Below are positions 21,581-32,169 of a DNA stretch of 64,000 nt, piece by piece. Position numbers and translations under genes: made by a program. The notes under the pieces were generated by a model. That model was not told the DNA's origin and did not search any database. It worked only from the letters and a program-made list of their open reading frames with translations. Each line of letters begins with the position of its first letter. Position 1 is the stretch's first letter. The stretch is taken from assembly GCA_905116865.2 (NCBI GenBank), contig CAJHNH020004557.1, positions 1,365,265 to 1,429,264 on the forward strand, given 5' to 3'. Source of the DNA: Candidula unifasciata (lineage: Eukaryota > Mollusca > Gastropoda > Stylommatophora > Geomitridae).

Positions 21581-21820
21581 CATGGGTCCCAGGTCTCATT
21601 CCAGGGGAATAAGAACAGCCTCATTGCCCACCAACAAGTATGTCACAGGAGGCGACTAATTATGGGTGTTTCCTTCCAAGCTGGAGTTTATCTGTTTGAG
21701 AGGCAAGGAACCAACAGTCTGCATTCAAATAAGCCAGACTTGTCAAACAGATGCACATACAAAACTCAGACTTTTTGCCAGGGTTTACAGCCAGTGTACA
21801 TAAACAGTAACAACTAAAGT
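21581..21820 (+). mobile_element. G1 retroposon inserted in the 19-bp array
   Basis: TCATTGCCCACCAACAAG, GAGAGGCAAGGAACCAACAG and CAGGGTTTACAGCCAGTG are G1 3' segments. TAAAGTG borders it on the left (ending near 21580) and again on the right (near 21820), consistent with a short target-site duplication of the array sequence. Confidence 0.6.
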
Positions 21821-21971
21821 GTATATTTTGAATTAATATGAACAGACTGAATTAATTTGAATATACTGAATTAAAGTGAATATGTGGTATTAATGTGAAT
21901 TTACTAAATTAATGTGAAATGCAGAATTAACTTATTGTGAATATATTGAATTAATGTGAATGTGTTGAGAA

Positions 21972-22215
21972 TGAAAGTCTCTTCTTCTTGCATTGTTCAC
22001 CGGTTGTAAGCTCCGGCGGAAAGTTCTGGTGGTTCATCAGTTGGACTTTGGCTCTGTTTTACTTGTGTACAGCTGGTTGTTTCTTGCTGCTTGGACAGAT
22101 GACTCCGTTTTTAAAGAAAGTTCCCAATTAGTCAACTCCTACGACATACTTGTTGGGGAGGCAGTGGGCTTATTCTTGTTTTCCCAAAAATGGAGTCCCA
22201 GAACCCATACAGGGA
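21972..22215 (-). mobile_element. G1 retroposon, inverted copy
   Basis: It starts with CTTCTTCTTGCATTGTTCACC (tail and 3' end inverted), then CTCCGGCGGAAAGTTCTGG, and finishes at AAAATGGAGTCCCAGAACCC. It also sits in the 19-bp array. Confidence 0.65.
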
Positions 22216-22690
22216 AAATTAAATTTAAACGAATTTTAAAAATTAATGTGAATATGCTGAAGTAAAGTGAATATGTTGAAGTAATGTGAATATGTTAAAG
22301 TAATGTGAATATGTTAAAGTAACGTGAATATGTATGTTAAAGTAACGTGAATATGTTGAAGTAACATGAATATGTTGAAGTAAAGTGAATATGTTAAAGT
22401 AAAGCGAATATGTTAAAGCAACGTGACTATGTTAAAGTAACGTGAATATGTTAAAGTAACGTGACTATGTTAAAGTAATGTGAATATGTTGAAGTAATGT
22501 GAATATGTTGAAGTAACATGAATATGTTAAAGTAAAGTGAATATCTTGAAGTAATGTGAATATGTTAAAGTAACGTGACTATGTTGAAGTAATGTGAATA
22601 TGTTAAAGTAATGTGAATATGTTGAAGTAAAATGCATATGTTGAAGTAACCTGAATATCTGAATTTATATGAATGTGCTGAATGTTAATA

Positions 22691-23570
22691 TAAATCAGGG
22701 TGATCTATTACAAGAAACATAATGGGTTAAAGTGTCAAATGTATAGGATTGTGAAATAACTATTTCAGTTCTAATTAATTGTTATTTTAGCCCCTTCTAT
22801 CCCAAAGAGTTGAGTTTACAAGCAATAAATACTTAGATGTGACGTTCAACAAAGACAGTGTGGGACTGAAGTAGTTAAACTAATAGTTCTGATTTAAAGG
22901 GTTAATAATAACAACTTTGTGTGGCAGAAGACGGCAAGAAAATTAGATAATATTTGGAATGACTGAGAAATACATAGTAAGGTGTTTGGTATTTATTGAA
23001 AGAGTTTAAGTTCTTCAATGGATTACATGTGGATCGATTCAACAACTTTGTGGAGGTAGAATGAGTGATAAAAAGAATAACAGGATAACAACAGAGATGG
23101 AGTCACTAACAAACACATGATTGTATACAAAAGCAGTGTTTAAGGATTACACAACAATGAGTGTTGGATAATGACAGCAGAAACTACACATACACTACAG
23201 ATTTTTCAAAATAATTATCTATCCTGTGAATGTTCTGGCCAAATAAGAATATACCCGTCAATTTCATGGGCTGTGATTCCCACAGCTCTCTATTGCCCAA
23301 TGGACCACTATTATCTCAAAAGACGGAAGGGTACCAACCATATAATACATCTGAGGATGTTTCAGTTCCAAACTGCTGTCATTGCTGAGGGATGGGGGTT
23401 GAGGAAGAGTTTTCAGCCCTCACCAAATACCCCTAAGGCTGGTGCATTCATCATCTCTGACAGCAAAAGTTCTTATCTAGCTTTTCTTAGTGCAGCTACT
23501 TAAACCAAAAGAAGGGGGAGTGGAAAGTATCTGAGACTGTAAAACCAGACTACGCCTTTAGTACAATCAT
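22691..23570. other. Intron sequence, nothing recognised
   Basis: AT-rich, with no open frame carrying a recognisable motif and no repeat family I can identify. Confidence 0.5.
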
Positions 23571-23574
23571 AGCC

Positions 23575-23800
23575 TTCTTCTTCTTCAGCATTCTGAGCCC
23601 TTGAAGTTCATTGTTGCCAACACCATCCGCCTCAATTAATGTCTCTGGTTGGCCCTCTCTTTCCAGTTGGTGACACCAAGTGTCAGTAGGTATGTCTGGT
23701 TATTATCTTTCCATCGTCTTCTTGGTCTGCCTTTGTGTAAACAGTTTACCTCTCTGTTATCTGACATTTTCTCAATAAGCCCCAGCTATGATCATAGACT
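23575..23800 (-). mobile_element. LINE family G 3' end with GAA tail
   Basis: On the minus strand a decayed C-terminal coding end (QTKKTMER, then a HQLERE-like stretch) is followed by GGCTCAGAATGCTGAAGAAG, so this family too ends in a GAA run. Confidence 0.5.
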
Positions 23801-24515
23801 ACCCTAGAAAAAGAAGGTGCTGAAGTTGAAGGCACACAGATATAAGGCCCATCACAACAATCAGGATGCCATTTACAGGCACAAAGAAAATACTGTGCAG
23901 GCGAATGAAAGAAGAGGAGAGATCTGTCCATGGAATGCCACCATTTGTCAACGCTTTTGTCCCGAGAAGCAATAAAACTGACATTTCTGGTTAGTACCAT
24001 TTCCCTGTAAAAGCTGCTTTTCTGACTCGCTATAGAGTCATGTTTATGTGACATTTAACAGAATTTCTTGAATATGCGCCTGCACAAATGTTCAGCATGA
24101 TAAGGAATTACTAAATTTACTAAAAATAGCTTTATTGATAGAAATTTCTACATCATATTTCCCATTGCCTTCAGTGGTTACTGGTAAACGGGTTGCAGGG
24201 TCAAGTAAGTGTCCCCGTATAATTAGTTTACAAGCCCAAGAGATGTTCATTCTATGCTGCATCAATTTTTATTAACTATGTATTGTATCTGTTCATGTTC
24301 TGGATGATAAATTGATTGTGTGCAATGTTTTTCTAAGGTGTATTTTTCTTCAGGGAACCTATGAGAAATGGAAAGTATAGGAGCTTGGTTTTATTTTTAC
24401 TAAGTCAGCGGGGTGAAAAGATTAATATGTCATAATTGAACATTAATAACAGTTAATATAGCTTATTGTTTCGTGGTGGTGATTCTCAGGAAGAGCAATC
24501 ACTCATCATGAGTAG
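23801..24515. other. Intron sequence, nothing recognised
   Basis: No classified element. The frame of about 100 codons at 23746-24054 on the minus strand has no motif and is read as chance. Confidence 0.5.
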
Positions 24516-24517
24516 CT

Positions 24518-25600
24518 GGCATTCAAGAGCTAAAGAACAATGAATCTCCCAAACAATCACTGTGTGGTGTGAACAAATACCAGATAATGTGCTATAAGAT
24601 GCATTCTCGAGAGTTACAGAACAATGAAACTCCCTAACAATCACTGTGTGGTGTGAACAAATACCAGATAATGTGCTACAAGATTCCTTCTCAAGAGTTA
24701 CAGAACAATGAATCTTCCAAACAATCACTGTGTGGTGTGAACAAATACCAGATAATGTGCTATAAGATTCCTTCTTAAGAGTTACAGAACAATGAATCTC
24801 GCAAACAATCATTGTGTGGTGTGAACAAATACCAGATAATGTGCTACAAGATTCCTTCTCAAGAGTTACAGAACAATGAATCTTCCAAACAATCACTGTG
24901 TGGTGTGAACAAATACCAGATAATGTGCTACAAGATGCATTCTCAAGAGTTACAGAACAATGAATCTTCCAAACAATCACTGTGTGGTGTGAACAAATAC
25001 CAGATAATGTGCTATAAGATGCATTCTCAAGAGTTACAGAACAATGAATCTTCCAAACAATCACTGTGTGGTGTGAACAAATACCAGATAATGTGCTATA
25101 AGATGCATTCTCAAGAGTTACAGAACAATGAATCTCGCAAACAATCACTGTGTGGTGTGAACAAATACCAGATAATGTGCTATAAGATGCATTCTCAAGA
25201 GTTACAGAACAATGAATCTTCCAAACAATCACTGTGTGGTGTGAACAAATACCAGATAATGTACTACAAGATTCCTTCTCAAGAGTTACAGAACAATGAA
25301 ACTCCCTAACAATCACTGTGTGGTGTCAACAAATACCAGATAATGTGCTACAAGATTCCTTCTCAAGAGTTACAGAACAATGAATCTTCCAAACAATCAC
25401 TGTGTGGTGTGAACAAATACCAGATAATGTGCTACAAGATGCATACTCAAGAGTTACAGAACAATGAAACTCCCTAACAATCACTGTGTGGTGTGAACAA
25501 ATACCAGATAATGTGCTACAAGATTCCTTCTTAAGAGTTACAGAACAATGAATCTCGCAAACAATCACTGTGTGGTGTGAACAAATACCATATAATGTGC
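24518..25600. repeat. 84-bp minisatellite, ~12.5 copies
   Basis: The unit begins CAATCACTGTGTGGTGTGAA and recurs every 84 bp: the first full unit is at 24554 and the thirteenth start is at 25562, exactly 12 x 84, with no net indel. Variants include TATAAGATGCATTCTC against TACAAGATTCCTTCTC, and GAATCTTCC against GAAACTCCC or GAATCTCGC. Because 84 is a multiple of 3, both strands stay open for long stretches (276 codons on minus), giving a 28-residue repeat. I do not consider it a gene. Confidence 0.95.
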
Positions 25601-25667
25601 AATGTACAATATTCACAATTATTGGTTACAGTACTAAACATAACATACAGGGTGCAACAAGAGAGAG

Positions 25668-25668
<1 letters not shown>

Positions 25669-25756
<88 letters not shown>

Positions 25757-25790
25757 TAGAGAGAGACAGAGAGAGAGAGAGACAGACAGA

Positions 25791-25824
<34 letters not shown>
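25669..25824. repeat. AG microsatellite grading into GACA and GGCA
   Basis: About 36 AG units (to 25740) are followed by GACA units and then about eight GGCA units. The array directly follows the 84-bp minisatellite by ~70 bp. Confidence 0.95.
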
Positions 25825-25825
<1 letters not shown>

Positions 25826-26104
25826 AGTATTCTGTCAACCATCGCCATCTCATTGGTCTGATCTAAATTCTCCTTCACTTAGGACATCTTCTCTAACTAT
25901 GAACAGTTTTGTGATGGGCTCAGTCTAAATTGCCAATGTAATGGCCTGATATTAATTCCCTTTTCAAGAACGCATCTTTCCAGGCTACAATGGAAATACT
26001 GGCTCTCATTGGATCACCAAATGTCTGTAGCATGTATCAATGTCAGGCATAGTTAGTACTCAATGGGTAACTGTTTGGGAACAGAAGTGATAAACATTTT
26101 ATAA

Positions 26105-26292
26105 GGAGTTGCTGGCTGATGGCACTGGATTTTCATGCAGGATACCTGGGTTTGAGCCGTTTGTTTCGCACTCTAATAGTCGTGGGTTCATTTTATGGCA
26201 GCGTCATTCAGTTTCTCGAGTCTAATTTTTACGAAGATCCCTGGGGATCTGGTGCTCTGCGTGTCACTCTCGGAGGCAGCTAGCTGTTTTGC

Positions 26293-26332
<40 letters not shown>

Positions 26333-26335
26333 AGC
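26105..26335 (+). mobile_element. S2 SINE remnant plus AG tract
   Basis: TCGTGGGTTCATTTTATGGC, ATTTTTACGAAGATCCCTGG and TCTCGGAGGCAGCTAGCTG match S2 body features at 29.8 kb. An AG run occupies 26297-26329. The head is degraded. Confidence 0.5.
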
Positions 26336-26376
26336 CATATGGGATAAAAATCTTGTGCAATGATGTAGACCCTCTT

Positions 26377-26572
26377 ACCAATACCTGGGTTTGATCACTG
26401 GTAAGGGATGAAGATTTGTCTGCTGGAGGAAATCGCAATAGCACAGTTTGCAGCAACAGCATTAGTCATGCAGCTAGCACTGATGTTGCTGCAAACTGTG
26501 CTACTGCAATTTCTGTTTTTGCCTCCAGCAGACAAATCTTCATCTCTTACCAGATCAAACCCAGGTATAGGT
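26377..26572. repeat. Long near-complementary hairpin (~196 nt)
   Basis: The arms 26377-26458 and 26484-26572 are complementary over ~75-82 nt: ACCTGGGTTTGATC, GATGAAGATTTGTCTGCTGG and GCACAGTTTGCAGCAAC on the left all recur inverted on the right. The loop is about 25 nt. Mismatches are a 2-nt bulge near 26397, one substitution, and an ~8-nt asymmetric bulge (right arm GCAAAAACAG side). It lies in the exon 4-exon 5 intron. No flanking duplication was seen, and the strand of any transcript is unknown. Confidence 0.88.
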
Positions 26573-26579
26573 GATCCAT

Positions 26580-27529
26580 CCAGCAGTAAATCCTGAGGCT
26601 CACGACCCCTCCTCTTTCCTATGCCAATATAAAAGTGATAAACACAAGTATTAAAGCAGTATCTGCTTACAACTGATGGGATTTTGAGGGTACCCAGCTT
26701 TGTACAGTGTGTGTGATTTACACATCATCAGGAATAAACAGCTGTGAGAAAGACAATTATTCTTCTAAGAATGCCCCAAACCAGTAGGTAAAGTCTCGTA
26801 TTCACTATACATTAAAAATGAGTCCTGAAAGCACAAAACAAAAAATACCAAACATCATACCAGATTCAAATTATTTCAACTCACTCTTTACCAGGCAAAC
26901 AGCCACACATTGGTAAGTTACTACAAAATCAAAACAAATTATTTTTTTTAACTCATACAGAATTTCAGCCATGGTACATTTTATATTTAATTGTTTTACA
27001 ATAACTCTACCTCTCTGTATTTTCAGTTATAATGTATGTTATCTCTGTGTGTGCATGAGTACATGGGCACAGGCACATACAATACTGACACTTTAAACTA
27101 CATTGTTTTAAACCAAAATGAACCTTTTAAAAATCAAACCATTGGGTCATCTTTGAATAAAACTAGATGATTGTTCAAACCACAAACTAGAATTTTGTTT
27201 TCAAATCAAGCTGTACATCTATTTATTTTGTAAGCCAAAATCTACAGATATGTTTTAATTTTCAAAATGTAACGGAACAAAAAATTATGCATAACCTTTA
27301 AGAAAGACCTTGAAAGATATGTTAATATTACATACAAAGATATATATAATATTCTACTCTTTTTGTGTGCGTTATTTTTCCCTCCAATGAGTTTTCTAGG
27401 AACTTATCAACATCCCATGGTTTGCCTGGTAAATAATGAGTTATAAAAGGGGGGGAAAACAAAGAAACACAAATAGGCACTCAGAAGAGAGATGTGCAAA
27501 TTATAAAAAAAAATAAGCTTTCAAGTGAC
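26580..27529. other. Intron sequence, nothing recognised
   Basis: Very AT-rich DNA between the hairpin and exon 4, with no supported element. Confidence 0.5.
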
Positions 27530-27648
27530 CTGTCCAATGAATTCATTATCGTCCGAGTGATCTAACAAAACTGCCAGCCCATCTTCCCAAGGCCGGTATG
27601 CCTCTATTACCCTTTCATTGTCACTGTCCTCATCTAACAGGTCCATTT
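27530..27648 (-). CDS. TRPA1: TRPA1-like exon 4 (acidic insert in ankyrin repeat 2)
   Basis: A strong acceptor (CTCTTCCTCCACCTCCAG) precedes 27648; the donor is GGACAG|GTCACT at 27530/27529. The frame encodes MDLLDEDSDNERVIEAYR, PWEDGLAVLLDHSDDNEFIGQ: a strongly acidic segment with no ankyrin signature, feeding into exon 5 in phase 0. The problem is that this acceptor needs an upstream exon ending in phase 1, while exon 3 ends in phase 0 at its best donor. An alternative acceptor at CATGAAG (exon start 27676, adding VCVPLPPPPE) restores phase, as would a weaker donor in exon 3 or a missed small exon. Confidence 0.65.
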
Positions 27649-27779
27649 CTGGAGGTGGAGGAAGAGGGACACATACCTTCATGCATGCATGGGAGGAGGC
27701 AAGAGCAAACCAAAAGTTTCCATTAGTTGCACTGACAACATAGCATTCAAACATAATTATAGCAACCGATGAGGCAAAT

Positions 27780-28980
27780 TAATGTCGATATATGAAGTTG
27801 ATAAATATAGCATTAAAACAAATTACAGAAATCTATAAAGAAAAAAATTAACATGGATGCATAAATTTGATAAATATAGCATTCAAACAGAATTACTGAG
27901 ATCTATGAAGAAAATAAATATGGATGCGTAAATTTGATATATACAGCATTCAAACATAATTGTCGAAATCTATTTACGCAATGCACACAGATATAGAAAT
28001 CTCTTAAATATAGCATCCAAATATAATTAGACAGTGTAAAAAAAAAATAATAATAACAATCTATTATGAGAACAATTGCAAATATAAGAATTTCATAGTA
28101 ACATACTGTGAAAATCTACGTCTCTATAAATGTGATAAACACAGCATTCTCCTCGTTCTTTGGTCAGCTTTAATTAGCTGCTTTTTTTTTACATGCCTTT
28201 TATGAAACAATTGGTCTGTTATTTTCTCCCCCCTCCTAAAACGACATGGGGCCATGGAACTCACAGGACACAAACAGAAAGGCAATCATATAAATCTATT
28301 TGTATGATATATATTTATAAATATATGATATTTGATAAATATAGCATCAAATACAATAGTGAGCTGTTGGGTAAAAGTAAATGAATCTGAGTGTTTTAGA
28401 AACACAGCATTTATAAACAGCTCATTTAGGGATTTGATAAAGATAAATTGTAAAAAAAAAAAATGTATGTCAATACCCAATTTTGGTAAATATAGCATTC
28501 TTCTTTTTCCTTTCCCATTAAAAAAGGGTGGTGGGCTCATTGTGTTGTGGTTTACAGCCAAGCTGTGGTATCTGTGCCTTTTGACATAACAAATTCAATT
28601 TTAACAAAAAATCCTTAATTTGTTGCCTTTTACAGCATTCTTGCTATGGGGCAGTGGGTCTATTCTATTTTTGTGCTTCCAAAATGGGGCCCTGGAACCG
28701 ACTCAAAGAAAATGTAGCATTTAAACAATTACAGGCATGAACTGATGAAGTGGCTGTGGATATATGGATTTGATAAATATAGTAGTGAGTAACAGTAACG
28801 GATGAATGAATTTAATAAATACAGCAGTAAGTGAAAAGTAATGGATGCATGAATCTGATAAATACAGCAGAGGGTAAAATGTAAAAGATATATATGAATG
28901 TTATAATTATAGCGGAAAGTAAAAAGTAAAGGATAGATAAAGCTAATAAATACTGCAGAAGGTAGAGTAAAGAAAAAATA
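27780..28980. repeat. Degenerate AT-rich array with GATAAATATAGCA motif
   Basis: The phrase GATAAATATAGCATTCAAAC or close variants recurs about a dozen times (27800, 27869, 27935, 28000, 28130, 28335, 28483, 28770, 28815, 28856, 28945), at spacings of about 40-200 bp. A G1 fragment interrupts it. Confidence 0.75.
28520..28705 (-). mobile_element. G1 retroposon fragment
   Basis: TTGTGTTGTGGTTTACAGCC, TTGTTGCCTTTTACAGCATTC and GGGGCAGTGGGTCTATTC are inverted G1 segments. This copy interrupts the GATAAATATAGCA array. Confidence 0.6.
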
Positions 28981-29264
28981 AATTTGAATAATATCATATA
29001 GAGTAAAAAGTAAAAAGAGAGAAAAAAAATTCTTTTTTTACACATTTTATGTAAATAGTACTAGTGTTTCAATAGACATTCACACTTAAAGGACAATGCT
29101 GTAAATATCACAATGGCTTCCTTTACTACCTGGTACTCACTGCCTGATACTCATCTTAGGCCATGGTTACCATGGATATCTAGGTCTGTTGAAATAATTC
29201 CCTGTCTCAAAAAGGACTGAAAAAGGGAGGCACAACTGGTATTACTCATATCCCTATATTATAT

Positions 29265-29440
29265 AGGGCAATCGGCATTCAATGAGTAATCTGGTCAATA
29301 TAAAGCCAATCACCTTTACTTCGCAAGACATTTCATGGTACTAATTTGAAGCTGGGTAGATCTGGGGTTGTTTTCGTGGGGATTCAAATAGTAGACCACT
29401 AGGTCAGTAGGCTGATATGTGCTACCGCAGATCTTCTATC
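29265..29440 (-). mobile_element. S1 SINE copy (diverged)
   Basis: ATTCAATGAGTAATCTGGTC, the position-equivalent CAAGACATTTCATGGTAC, and the inverted head GATATGTGCTACCGCAG agree in order with S1 on the minus strand. Confidence 0.45.
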
Positions 29441-29447
29441 TATCTTC

Positions 29448-29655
29448 TTTTACCCCACCAGGACATCACACAAGCAATAAACACCCGATGACACAAAGTG
29501 CCACCATGTTGATGAGGATCACTCATGGAGAGGTCCCAGAAACCGCGTTCAGCTATTAGACCGTATTTATGGCTGGGCTATATTGTGGCCCCTTGCAAGA
29601 GCCAGAGTATGGCTTCAAATAATGAAAAATTGCATCCTAAAAAGGAATGACAAGC
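29448..29655 (+). repeat. Unclassified interspersed repeat R1
   Basis: TACCCCACCAGGACATCACA, AACACCCGATGACACAAAG, GAGGTCCCAGAAACCGCG and GAGCCAGAGTATGGCTTC, ending near AAAAAGGAATGAC. It is one of four copies and about 205 bp. Confidence 0.75.
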
Positions 29656-29754
29656 AGATCCAATTTTCAGGCTCTAAAAATACTGTGGTGTGACAGGCTG
29701 TAGGCAGGGTCAGCTGACGTAAGTAGAAGTGCAGGAAAGTTTTCATGCTACTAA

Positions 29755-29995
29755 AGGGTCTTCGTGGCCAAGTGGTCAAGCTGTTTGCCCTGCGTGTGAT
29801 CTAAAGGTCAAGGGTTTATTTCATGGACTGCATAGTTCAGTTCCTGAAAATCCATTTTTATGTAGATCTCTAGGGATTGTCACCAAAGCTACAGAGTTCA
29901 ATCTTTGTGTGGCTGTCTCAGCCCATTCTTTGCAGAGAGATCAAGCCGTATGTGGTAAAACCCAATGCAATGAGGCTGATTATCTCGATGTTAAC
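29755..29995 (+). mobile_element. tRNA-derived SINE, family S2
   Basis: The head TCGTGGCCAAGTGGTCAAGC is very close to the first arm of serine-type tRNAs (A box). The B-box region is AAGGTCAAGGGTTTATTTC. The body includes ATGTAGATCTCTAGGGATTG and AGAGATCAAGCCGTATGTGG. About 240 bp. Confidence 0.7.
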
Positions 29996-30104
29996 TTTAC
30001 TTGAACTTTGATGTGACGGGCTCATTGGGCATATCGTGCTAAATCCATGTTTGTTGTGACCAATCAGCACTCAGTGGGTGATGTGGTAAACATCCCCCCG
30101 AGCT

Positions 30105-30645
30105 GTCTATCATCATCAGCATCATCATCACCATTGCAATCCATCTGCCATCTTCTCTCTCATCTCGGTCTGCTTCTCCCTCTTCTACTGTTGATCTTCC
30201 CTGTCATCACAATATTCTTCAAAAACTCATCACATGACCAAAGTTCAGTGCTAGTCTTTTCCTTATAGCTGTATATATTGACTGTTTTTCATTAGCTTCT
30301 TTCAAGCCATCCTCATTGGTCAGCCTGGCAGTCTAAGGGATTCTCAACATTCATCTGAGGAATAATACCTCTGTCACATCCTTCTTTCTAATCTGTGCAT
30401 TTACATGTTCTCAATAACATTTTAGTACTCTCTTTCAGACATCCAAAGAGAGGGACCTGTTGTTCTTCATTCTGTGAAATACAGCCTTAGTCTGGCCTAT
30501 TCTGCTCTTAATTTCTGACACACATCTTCCGTCTGATGTTATGATTGTTCCCAGATATCTGAATTTATGCATTTGGATTAACTTTTTACCTGATATTCTA
30601 ATATCACACTTAGGTAGTATTTCTTTGATTTAACCATTACCACCA
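30105..30645 (-). mobile_element. LINE family D, 5'-truncated copy
   Basis: It reads, on the minus strand, from the region encoding VSEIKSRIGQ-like sequence to the C-terminal end, and finishes in a TGATGATGATG-type tail (30110-30135). The order matches the 49.3-49.9 kb segment of the long family D copy. There are many stops. Confidence 0.65.
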
Positions 30646-30806
30646 TTTTATTTATAATAAAGGATAGACACTTCTAAAAATTTTCAGGTATTTATTTTAT
30701 GCAGATACTGACAAGGAAGCCATCTGTCAATTATAAAATCCTAACCCAAAGTGGATTCAAACCCAAGACCTTCAGACTGGTACATAAGGGTGATGTGTAT
30801 ACTTAC

Positions 30807-30916
30807 ATCTTCCTCAGAGACACCTGCAGAAGCATCTCTCATCTTCCTCTTTTCATGACGGTAGCGTGCAGCATAATGTAGTGGTGTGGTACCTTTGTCG
30901 TCCACTGCATGGACAT
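30807..30916 (-). CDS. TRPA1: TRPA1-like exon 3 (ankyrin repeats 1-2)
   Basis: The acceptor is CCATTTTGCCAG before 30916 and the donor is GAAGAT|GTAAGT, the best in the gene. It is entered in phase 1 (G from exon 2 plus AT gives Asp). It encodes VHAVDDKG, TTPLHYAARYRHEKRKMRDA, SAGVSEED: the end of repeat 1, the first helix of repeat 2, then a charged stretch that opens an insert. It ends in phase 0, which conflicts with the preferred exon 4 acceptor. A weaker in-exon donor GCAG|GTGTCT would end in phase 1. Confidence 0.82.
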
Positions 30917-31224
30917 CTGGCAAAATGGAGAGAGGAGAAATAGCACCGATGGAGGTCAACCAATGATTCAGTAGTATTGAAGGCTCTTTAAGAGTTGTTG
31001 CCTCACCCATACACATCCTCTACCCAGCAGCCAGTCAGCTAAGGCCTGTGGACCACTCTTATTCTTAAAGGTCTGATATGAATCCCATCCTTTTTTAATT
31101 TTCATGTTTCAAATAAAAAACACAGAAAAGAAAACAAGAAAGAGTAAATGTAAATAACACTTTGTCTATAACAAATTAGTAGAGTTCAACTGTTCAGTTC
31201 ATGGCAACTGAAACCAGCCATACA

Positions 31225-31425
31225 GGACTAAATGTGTGCGTGCGTGCGTGCGTGTATGTGTATGTGTATATACAAACACACATACATACATATTTATATA
31301 TGTATATAAATATATATATACACACACATGCATGCACGCACGCACGAACGCACACACTCAGGCACGCATGCACGCACATGCACATACACACACACACATA
31401 TATATATATGCAGGAGCCTGAAGAA
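31225..31425. repeat. TG/CA/TA compound microsatellite
   Basis: Alternating GTGCGT, CACATA and ATATAT units with GCAC blocks. The plus-strand and minus-strand open frames here are by-products of the repeat. Confidence 0.9.
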
Positions 31426-31690
31426 AACTTATCACAGATATCAGAAGGAGACAGTCATCATATCTTTTGGCCATGTTATGAGAAGATGGAAAATGGAAAA
31501 TGTTGTGACCACTGGAAAGATCTGTGGAAGGAGGGATAGAGGAAGACAACAAAAGAAAATACTTGACAGTCTTGCTGTATGGCATGGAGGTGTGTCAGCA
31601 CACAAACTGACACATGCTGCAGGAGATCGCAGATTGTAGAGAGGTATGATCGCCCAAGCCAGTCGCCAAGGCACCTGATGATGATGATAC
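31425..31690 (+). mobile_element. LINE family D 3' end with TGATGATGAT tail
   Basis: The frames read FGHVMRRWKMENVVTTGKIC, RDRGRQQKKILDSLAVWHGG and DRRL before the tail CTGATGATGATGATAC. It is a 5'-truncated insertion; CA/TA microsatellites flank both sides. Confidence 0.75.
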
Positions 31691-31935
31691 ACACACACAC
31701 ATATATATACGATACACACACATATTTACATATATATCTATGTATACACACATACATGTATACATATGTACACACACATATGTGTATGAATAAATGTACT
31801 TATATATGTATATGTGTGTGTATATATATATATATATATACATATATATTTGTGTGTGTATGTATGTGTGTGTGTGTATATATATATATACATATATATA
31901 TTTGTGTGTGTATGTGTGTGTGTATATATATAAAT
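31690..31935. repeat. CA/TA compound microsatellite
   Basis: Alternating CACACA, TATATA and TGTGTG blocks follow the LINE tail. No gene. Confidence 0.9.
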
Positions 31936-32169
31936 CCTAATTAGTTAATCGACAGATTATCTTCACTGCACATCGGACAAGTCCATAAGTGCTCAGATCC
32001 CATCTTCAGTATATCCCCCAGCATGAGGCAACTGATAATACCAGTTCTAAGTTGGTTTACTATTCTTCTTGTCTATCTGTATAGTGTTTATGTCTAGCAA
32101 CACCACTTTTGACCTGGAGTTATTGTAGTCTTTTGACTGTTGCTGATTCAACACTGCCTCCTGAATCAC

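Larger units (their letters stand above)
21470..22690. repeat. 19-bp minisatellite GTGAATATGTTAAAGTAAC
   Basis: The core at 22240-22670 is a nearly uninterrupted array of 19-bp units with one 4-bp expanded copy. More diverged units (GTGAATATGCTGAATTAAT type) occur at 21480-21580 and 21830-21970. The array is interrupted by two G1 retroposon copies. It lies within the exon 4-exon 5 intron. Confidence 0.85.

Noticed and set aside
24518..25600. CRISPR-like regular repeats
   Set aside because: The units are contiguous 84-bp tandem copies with no unique spacers, in a eukaryotic intron; the 50-bp array at 36.3 kb is rejected for the same reason.
24486..25878. Repeat protein frames of 276, 165 and 96 codons
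   Set aside because: They result from an 84-bp tandem repeat and a following AG/GACA array; nothing resembling a start, splice site or known domain supports a gene.
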